64,000 nucleotides of DNA from Plecoglossus altivelis (lineage: Eukaryota; Chordata; Actinopteri; Osmeriformes; Plecoglossidae): assembly GCA_036571765.1 (NCBI GenBank), contig BROE01000006.1, forward strand, positions 13,208,300 to 13,272,299, in the 5' to 3' direction. How positions within the stretch are numbered: the first letter of the stretch is position 1; the number at the start of each line of letters is the position of its first letter. Shown here piece after piece: positions 57,519-64,000 of this stretch. The notes under the pieces were generated by a model that was given only the letters and a program-made list of their open reading frames with translations, was not told the origin of the DNA and did not search any database. A program made the translations under genes and the position numbers.

Positions 57519-58098
57519 NNNNNNNNNNNNNNNNNNNNNNNNNNNNNNNNNNNNNNNNNNNNNNNNNNNNNNNNNNNNNNNNNNNNNNNNNNNNNNNNNN
57601 NNNNNNNNNNNNNNNNNNNNNNNNNNNNNNNNNNNNNNNNNNNNNNNNNNNNNNNNNNNNNNNNNNNNNNNNNNNNNNNNNNNNNNNNNNNNNNNNNNNN
57701 NNNNNNNNNNNNNNNNNNNNNNNNNNNNNNNNNNNNNNNNNNNNNNNNNNNNNNNNNNNNNNNNNNNNNNNNNNNNNNNNNNNNNNNNNNNNNNNNNNNN
57801 NNNNNNNNNNNNNNNNNNNNNNNNNNNNNNNNNNNNNNNNNNNNNNNNNNNNNNNNNNNNNNNNNNNNNNNNNNNNNNNNNNNNNNNNNNNNNNNNNNNN
57901 NNNNNNNNNNNNNNNNNNNNNNNNNNNNNNNNNNNNNNNNNNNNNNNNNNNNNNNNNNNNNNNNNNNNNNNNNNNNNNNNNNNNNNNNNNNNNNNNNNNN
58001 NNNNNNNNNNNNNNNNNNNNNNNNNNNNNNNNNNNNNNNNNNNNNNNNNNNNNNNNNNNNNNNNNNNNNNNNNNNNNNNNNNNNNNNNNNNNNNNNNN
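57519..58098. other. Assembly gap, 580 N
   Basis: N run starting inside a (CT)n tract and ending at a C-rich stretch. The content is unknown. Confidence 0.95.
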
Positions 58099-58740
58099 CG
58101 CCCCCCCGCCCTCTCCCCCTCCTACCTCAGTCTCTGCCAGCCTCAGCCTGCTCCCAATCTGGGCTCTCCGAGACGGTGTGTGACTGCCCGGCGTCTGCCT
58201 CCACTTACACCCTCCCGCGCCCACACACAGTTCACTCTCTGTTGGCGAAGGATAGCCCGAGGTGTGTGCGTGCTTCGCGCGCGAGTGTGTGCGGTCATTG
58301 TTTGTGTCTCGTGGGCAGGATGAGATGTGTGTGTGTGTGTGTGTTCGCGGACGGTGCCGTGTAAAGCAGGCTCCAGCACATGTGTATGTCAACACTCATC
58401 TGTTTGTGTGTGTTCAGTTCCGCATGAGCGAGGCGTGTGCCGGTGTGAAAGGGCGGCTCGCTGTCTGCCTTGACCTGCGTAAGGAGAATAGGAGACCAGC
58501 CTATCGTCCTGGGAGTGCGCCGCAAACGCTTCCCTTTGCCCCAGTCTCGTCATTCATTACCGCTAATTTGACGTGTTTACAGACCATCTTAGCTAACATC
58601 ACCTACTAAAGGGCATCGACTGAGCTTAAGCAGAAAACACCTTCAGCCGTGCCGCACGTCAATACCGGGACGAGGACACGCGTGTGCGCGTGCGAGTCCG
58701 TGCGTGTGCTGGAGTTGCATCAATACGACTTTAATGCCTG
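58099..58740. promoter_or_regulatory. CpG-rich stretch, possible CpG island
   Basis: CpG dinucleotides are clearly denser than in the surrounding DNA (for example GCTTCGCGCGCGAG, and CACGTCAATACCGG further right). No open frame of recognised family. It could be an unannotated promoter or a hypermutable GT/CG tract. Confidence 0.3.
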
Positions 58741-59308
58741 ATCTTGAGAGCCAGACGAGTGATGTCTGCTGAGTTGCTCTCAAACAGCAGCAGAGACAGT
58801 GTATGATTCCATGCTGGTCAACAAGGTTAACAATCAAAGACAACCACAAAGCCTTGAGGTGACTTCCACAATTCTTGTCTGTTTGTGTGTTGTTGCTTTT
58901 TTTTTTTTTTTTTTACAGAATCAGCACTTAAATACAGCATTGTGTCATTAAATGACCAATCAACCATTTTCTCTCACAGATACAGCACATTAATCACCAA
59001 TTAGCTGGCCCCACCACTGGCTACCTCTCTCATTAGAATATAATAGAATGTAATGGTACTTAATGATGCTTAGGATACATCATTAAATGACTGAGCTGTA
59101 GAACATGTGGAAGCACCCTGCAGCATCAATCAAAGACTACCCTGTCAATCCAGAGCCGGCGCACAATGTCTAATTTTGTGAGGATGTGTATGCATGTGGG
59201 TGTGTGTGTGTGTGCGAATGTATGCGTGTGTATGTGCGCCAAAATCACTGGCCCCGGTTGTGACCTCATTAGGAACAAATGAAAGTTGTACGTTCCCTGT
59301 CATCAGCC

Positions 59309-59365
<57 letters not shown>

Positions 59366-59430
59366 GACTGTCTGTCTGTCTGACTGTCTGTCTGACTGTC
59401 TGTCTGTCCGTCTGTCTGTGTGTGTGCCTG
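59309..59430. repeat. (CTGT)n tetranucleotide repeat
   Basis: About 28 CTGT units with occasional GACTG interruptions. Confidence 0.93.
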
Positions 59431-60039
59431 CTTTGCCTGTCTGTCCATCGGTCTGCCTGTCTGTGTGCATACTCTTTGTCCTCTGCACTCTTTATTTGTC
59501 TGCATTTTCTACATGAAAGAAAGAGAGCGAAAGAGAGAGTGAGACAAAGAGAGAGCAAATAGGCTATCTGGTGTTTTTCATTTTAGCCGAACAATAAAGA
59601 TAAGTGTTGAACGCGCTCGCTTGTCACATAGAGTTCACAGACCTCCTCCCCCTCTCCCTCTCTCTCCGCTGGCAGAGGAGGAATCCATCCCTCCATCTCT
59701 ATCTCTCTAACATCCATTACGTTTCCCAGCCCCTCATTAGCCCCACACACAGTGAATTAGCTGCAGCAATTACAGAGAATAAAAAGCAGGGAGCGTTGGG
59801 CTGGCTCCCACTAGCAGGTACAGCAGAGATCACACACACACTCCCACAGTCACAGCCATAATTACTGTGGGAAAAGAAGAGGCACACGCACATGCACACG
59901 CACACACGCACACATGCACACACGTATCAAATACTGAGACACAATCACCCACAGTCACAAATGCAAAAATTTGCGCACACACTCTCAAAAGTATCTTCCT
60001 CACACTGCCTCCACATTCCCTCTGTCTTACTCTTTCTCT

Positions 60040-60043
60040 TCCC

Positions 60044-60100
<57 letters not shown>
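60040..60100. repeat. (CT)n microsatellite
   Basis: Nearly pure CT run in a pyrimidine-rich region. Confidence 0.92.
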
Positions 60101-61139
60101 AGGTTTCTTTGTGTGTGTATTCTCTTGTTATGCATTCTCTTGCTCCTTCTCTTTCCCTGGCTGTCTGGGTCTGGCTCCAGCTCCCTTCTTCCTCCCCCCC
60201 TCCTCCTCTCCCTCTTCTCTCCATCCCTTCCTCCCTTCATCTGAGATCCCCATGGGGACTCCGGTTCCCTCTTTCAAATACGCCTTTCCGCTCCTCTCTC
60301 CTTCATCTCTTTACGCGGCGAGGAAGAGGAGGAGGAGGAGAAGGAGGAGGTAGGGATTATGAATATATCTCATTTAGATACAAGCGGCACTGAGGCTCCT
60401 GAATGCATATCTCTTGATGTGGAGGCAGAGTCACTGAGCGTGCTCCCCAGGAATAACACTCTTCCCCTGGCCAAACCAGGCGGAGGTCTCCCCTGCCAGG
60501 AGCCGTCCTGCCACAGGTCTCCACCGCTGAGCAGCCTGGCTGCACGGCTCACGGTGCTATGCTACGCCTACGTCACTGTGAAGGGGCATGAACTTGTAAC
60601 TGTGGGTCTTTCTGCAGATACAGTTATCTTCCTTATGTCAAAGGAAGCCTTCTTCCCTTGAGCCACGTGGGCGAAGGTTGAGGCGGAAGCTTAGCTGGTC
60701 ATGAGCACAGCTAGCTCTGCAGCTACCTGTATGACCTCCATCATTAGACGATGGTGAAGTCCCCTCCACGCCGTGAGGTCACATCCCACGTTACAACGTG
60801 TCGGCAAACAATCCACTCTGTGATTGGATAGAAGGTGGACAAAAACCTGGCGGCGCAAATACCCATGCATACAGTCATGCACACAAACACACATGCCAGA
60901 GTACTCACACACACAGGCACTTGCACAAGCACATACATACTGTCCATGTGCGTGAGTGTGCCACCTCCCCCCCCCCAACACACACACACCATTCTCCAAT
61001 GATTCCTCATTGCAGATCATTATCATGTTCCCAGGTCGAGTCTCAGCATTCCGGAACCCTCGAGTTACCACGGAGACCCTGGAACACTGTGAGGTCAGCA
61101 GTATCCAGGGTTCCGCTCTTTTACAAGCTAATCCAATCC

Positions 61140-61330
61140 AAGGGCCCTAAATTAGATATGCAAAAATAAAACAAGGAAATTAATTTTCTGCTGATGACCG
61201 GATATGCAAATGATGACTCAATTACGGGTAGGAGGGTGCGTTTTTAATTAATAACCCAGGAATCATCATTAACTAATATGTTTAGGAGGAAGCTGGACGA
61301 GCTAGGCCTGGCTGCCATGCCATAAGGTGC
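61140..61330. promoter_or_regulatory. Candidate conserved enhancer with octamer and homeodomain sites
   Basis: Unique AT-rich block with ATGCAAAT (61204-61211), TGACTCA (61214-61220) and TTTTTAATTAATAACC nearby. Such clusters are typical of developmental enhancers, but conservation cannot be seen here. Confidence 0.3.
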
Positions 61331-61599
61331 AATGCATTATGAAATTAGAGTCATGAGTGAGACGGTCTTGGTGGGGGAGGGGTATAGTGGTGTGATATAC
61401 ATATGGGTGTGTGACCTGTACAACGACTATCTCGTCGTGTGCATAGTCAGACATATGTCTACAGGGACTGTGTGTACTGCTGATCACAAGCTGGGTGCGG
61501 CTGTATGCCACATCACTTCCTGTCTTTGCAGGAAGCAGGGCACTGCGTAGCTGTTGATGTTGTTTCACATTACTGTAAGTGTCAACCTATTTGTAGTCT

Positions 61600-64000
61600 G
61601 ATCTAAAAAAAATAATACTTACAAGCGGGTTCACAGACAGGAGGTAACTTTAATTCAACATTGTGAAAGTCCAAAAGTTATCTTACAGCTCAATTTTCAT
61701 CAAAACGATAACAATCTATACAATGGATTTTTTTTTTTCATTTATTTTTGTTTACAGTACATCCGCTAGAACTCATAGAGCTGTTCAGTGTGTTTGCAGT
61801 CAAAGACAAAACAGAGAGAAAATAGACACCAGCTATTTGGTTTGAATGATCTTTTTTCTGTATATTTTTTATGCTTCCTAAATACAAAACTTTATCGACA
61901 GCCCGTATTCATATTTGCGATAGAACCTTGCAGACAAAGAAGCCATTGTATGACAACAGACCTCTGGACTTCATTGGAAACAGACTGGGGCTCTTCCCTG
62001 GACGGCTCCGACCGGTGGTCACACCAGTGCCTTGGAACAAAACTGTCTGTCAACAGACGCTTCTGCTCAAACCAGCCATACCGAACCAGCCTTTCCAACC
62101 ACTTAACAAAACTAGTTGGCAGGAGGGGAGTGAGGGCCTATCCTCTGATGTAGCAACAGCTTGAGGACACACGAGAGACACAAAGGAAAAGACTCCAAAG
62201 AAAGAGTTGAGGAGATGAGACTCTTTTGAAGCTGAATGGCTTGGCTATGTTGTTGTTGGCTATGGTGAAGCTGCATTGTCCGCTGGTTCAGGCATGGGGG
62301 GAGGAAGGGGGGGGGCAGTGGGCATGGGGAGGAGAGAGGGAATAGGATGTGGGGGAGGAGGAGGGTGGTCAGGAGGAGGGGGGAGTAGGGGAGAGGCAAG
62401 GGGAAGGAAGAAGGAGTGTGTGTGTGTGTGTGTGTGGGAGCAGGGGTTGGGGTGGGGGGGCTCTAGTTCTGAGGTTCCTGGTGGGATCGTTGTAGATCCT
62501 AGAGAGTATGGCTGGAGGAGCACGGAGGAAGTGGCTGGCCGTGGTGCTGGCAGGAGTGTGCGCACGTGTGGACGTGGTGCTGGCAGGAGTGTGCGCACGT
62601 GTGGACGTGGTGCTGGCAGGAGTGTGCACGTGCGCGTGCACGTGCACGTGAACGTGGTGGAAACCGGGAATCAAAGCACCCCACTGGGGATTCCTAGTCA
62701 GGCTTTTATTTCAGCCACTAAGGATGAAACAGTGAGTCCTACTGTACTGGAGCGCTATGTGCTGGAGCAGGTCTGGCTATGGTGCTGCGGAACACACTGA
62801 GGAACTACTGTTTGCGTCAGCGCTTGCATGTGTGTGTGTGCGAGTGGACCTGTGAGTGATTGGATAGTATTTTTTGGGCTGTAATCTGGTCCTACTGTGG
62901 CTTGACCACCATACACTGAATTTGTGCTTTGTCTATCTTCGTAACTGGTTCCCATGAATTCCTCCACGGCAACAGACAGTTGTGGCGAGGATAGAAAACT
63001 GTACATGCGACGGGGTGAAGAATGAGTTTGCATTGTTAAGGCATCTAAACCGCTGGTACAGATTACAGAGAACCAAAAACAGGAGGAATTAGGGTGTACA
63101 GTAGATACAGCATGTACGCAGGCAGAAATAAATGCAGGGAAAGAAGGAACAGAAGTAAGAACAAGAAAAAGGAGAGGAAAGAGAGGGGGAAAACTCTTTC
63201 GTATTTCTTAGTTTAAACACACAGAATGGTACTGCCACTCAATTCGAGAGTGCATGCATATCATCAGCCCAGAAACAAGACCAATCTGTAAGCTTCAAAA
63301 AGCAAAATAAAAAAAGGATATAGATTTACAGTATATATTAACCTGTGTTTACATATTCTTAAAAAACTACATGAAACCAAACTCTCAGAATGCTACTTCT
63401 TGCCGTACGATAACAATTTTCAAAAAGGAAAAAAAAACAAAAACAAAAAAAACCGAAACAGCAACACTTTTATTAACTTACAAATGATACAAAAATAGAC
63501 GACATGTCGTGGATCAATGGCTGTCATGGCCGCTCGACGCGATGAGAAAGACGGACAAAAACCAAAAACATGACTAAGATCACGTTCGAATAATGGTCGA
63601 CAACATTCGGTGAGACGAGAGACACTGAGAAACGTAATCATGTCTCAAACCTACACAACACAACTAAAGCTGGGGCCAGGAGAACTACAAACACAAGAGA
63701 TAAATACATACCACTATTTATATTACTATTTTACAGAAATCCACTTTTTTTGTATCCAAATTCATGTTTCTTTGTGTTTTCGCCTCGTAAGTGTAGATGA
63801 TCTTGTTGACGTAAAATGATCACCTCTGCTTCGAAGCTGCCTTAAGACGTCTTAATGTGTACATATATTCCAAACTATAACTTTGGCAAAGCAAAATGAA
63901 ACACATCAAATCAGAAAGAAAATCCTATTTTTATATACAAAAATATATCACAGAACTCTTTTTTTGTTTTCTATTTTGATCTCTGCAAGGTCATAGATTC
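61600..64000 (-). other. Repeat-poor AT-rich region, possible ebf1 3' UTR
   Basis: The sequence changes character: few long microsatellites apart from a (GT) run near 62418 and CGTG repeats at 62560-62650, many A/T runs, and a minus-strand AATAAA at 63469-63474. In human, EBF1 follows CLINT1 in the same orientation, so a minus-strand 3' UTR running off the window is plausible. No EBF1 coding exon is visible. Confidence 0.3.

Larger units (their letters stand above)
38801..61139. other. Gene-free intergenic region with dense simple repeats
   Basis: About 22 kb without a recognisable exon on either strand. Open frames here are translations of GA, CA, CT or CTGT repeats. Unique islands are at roughly 40.5-42.4, 43.3-45.1, 47.0-48.5, 50.3-51.0 and 58.8-59.2 kb. 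Consistent with a regulatory desert beside a developmental gene (inference from synteny with EBF1). Confidence 0.6.

Noticed and set aside
57121..58395. 424-residue open frame on the minus strand
   Set aside because: Most of it is the 580-N gap and the rest is (GA)n and CA-repeat translation.
59145..59558. DRQTDRQT repeat protein
   Set aside because: It is (CTGT)n translated; no coding evidence.
62640..62740. tRNA-like stretch (AACCGGGAATCAAA region)
   Set aside because: No complete cloverleaf with matching arms could be drawn by eye.

Overview
The window is vertebrate genomic DNA, almost certainly teleost fish. Genes are split into short exons with GT-AG introns. Simple repeats of the (CA)n, (GA)n and (CTGT)n type are extremely dense. 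Draft-assembly gaps are present (10, 2, 343 and 580 N). There are no bacterial operons, CRISPR arrays or recognisable rRNA/tRNA genes. Four protein-coding genes can be assembled exon by exon with matching splice phases. From left to right they are adam19 (minus strand, about 2.6-17.3 kb), thg1l (minus, about 18.2-20.3 kb), lsm11 (plus, about 20.8-22.4 kb) and clint1 (minus, about 23.1-38.6 kb). This is the order ADAM19 - THG1L - LSM11 - CLINT1 (- EBF1) known from human 5q33, so the block is an old vertebrate synteny group. Human SOX30, which lies between ADAM19 and THG1L, has no room here: adam19 and thg1l are less than 1 kb apart.

Layout. 0-2.6 kb: adam19 3' region, with an unresolved last exon and a weak unidentified minus-strand reading frame near 1.0-1.25 kb. 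2.9-17.3 kb: 21 adam19 exons covering signal peptide, prodomain, zinc metalloprotease (HExxHxxGxxH), disintegrin, cysteine-rich, EGF-like, transmembrane and proline-rich tail. 18.2-20.3 kb: six thg1l exons. 20.3-20.8 kb: short head-to-head promoter shared by thg1l and lsm11. 20.8-22.4 kb: four lsm11 exons. 23.1-38.6 kb: clint1, with 11 of 12 exons visible; the missing exon, part of the ENTH domain, most likely lies in the 343-N gap at 30591-30933. 38.8-61 kb: gene-free, microsatellite-rich intergenic DNA with several minisatellites and a few unique AT-rich islands that could be conserved regulatory elements. 61.1-64 kb: repeat-poor AT-rich DNA that may be the start of the ebf1 3' UTR on the minus strand (inference from synteny only).

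The genes do not form a pathway. ADAM19 is a cell-surface sheddase, THG1L adds the 5' G to tRNA-His, LSM11 is a core protein of the U7 snRNP that processes histone pre-mRNA, and CLINT1 (epsinR) is a clathrin adaptor at the TGN and endosomes. The most unusual feature is a pair of minisatellites in clint1 (22-bp and 19-bp units) whose repeat unit spans the exon/intron junction. Exon-end sequence, and in one case the 5' splice site itself, has therefore been copied many times into the intron. Several other introns also start with tandem repeats only a few bases after the donor. Two duplications (an exact 359-bp one around a 10-N gap, and an indel-ridden one in clint1 intron 11) look more like assembly artefacts than biology.
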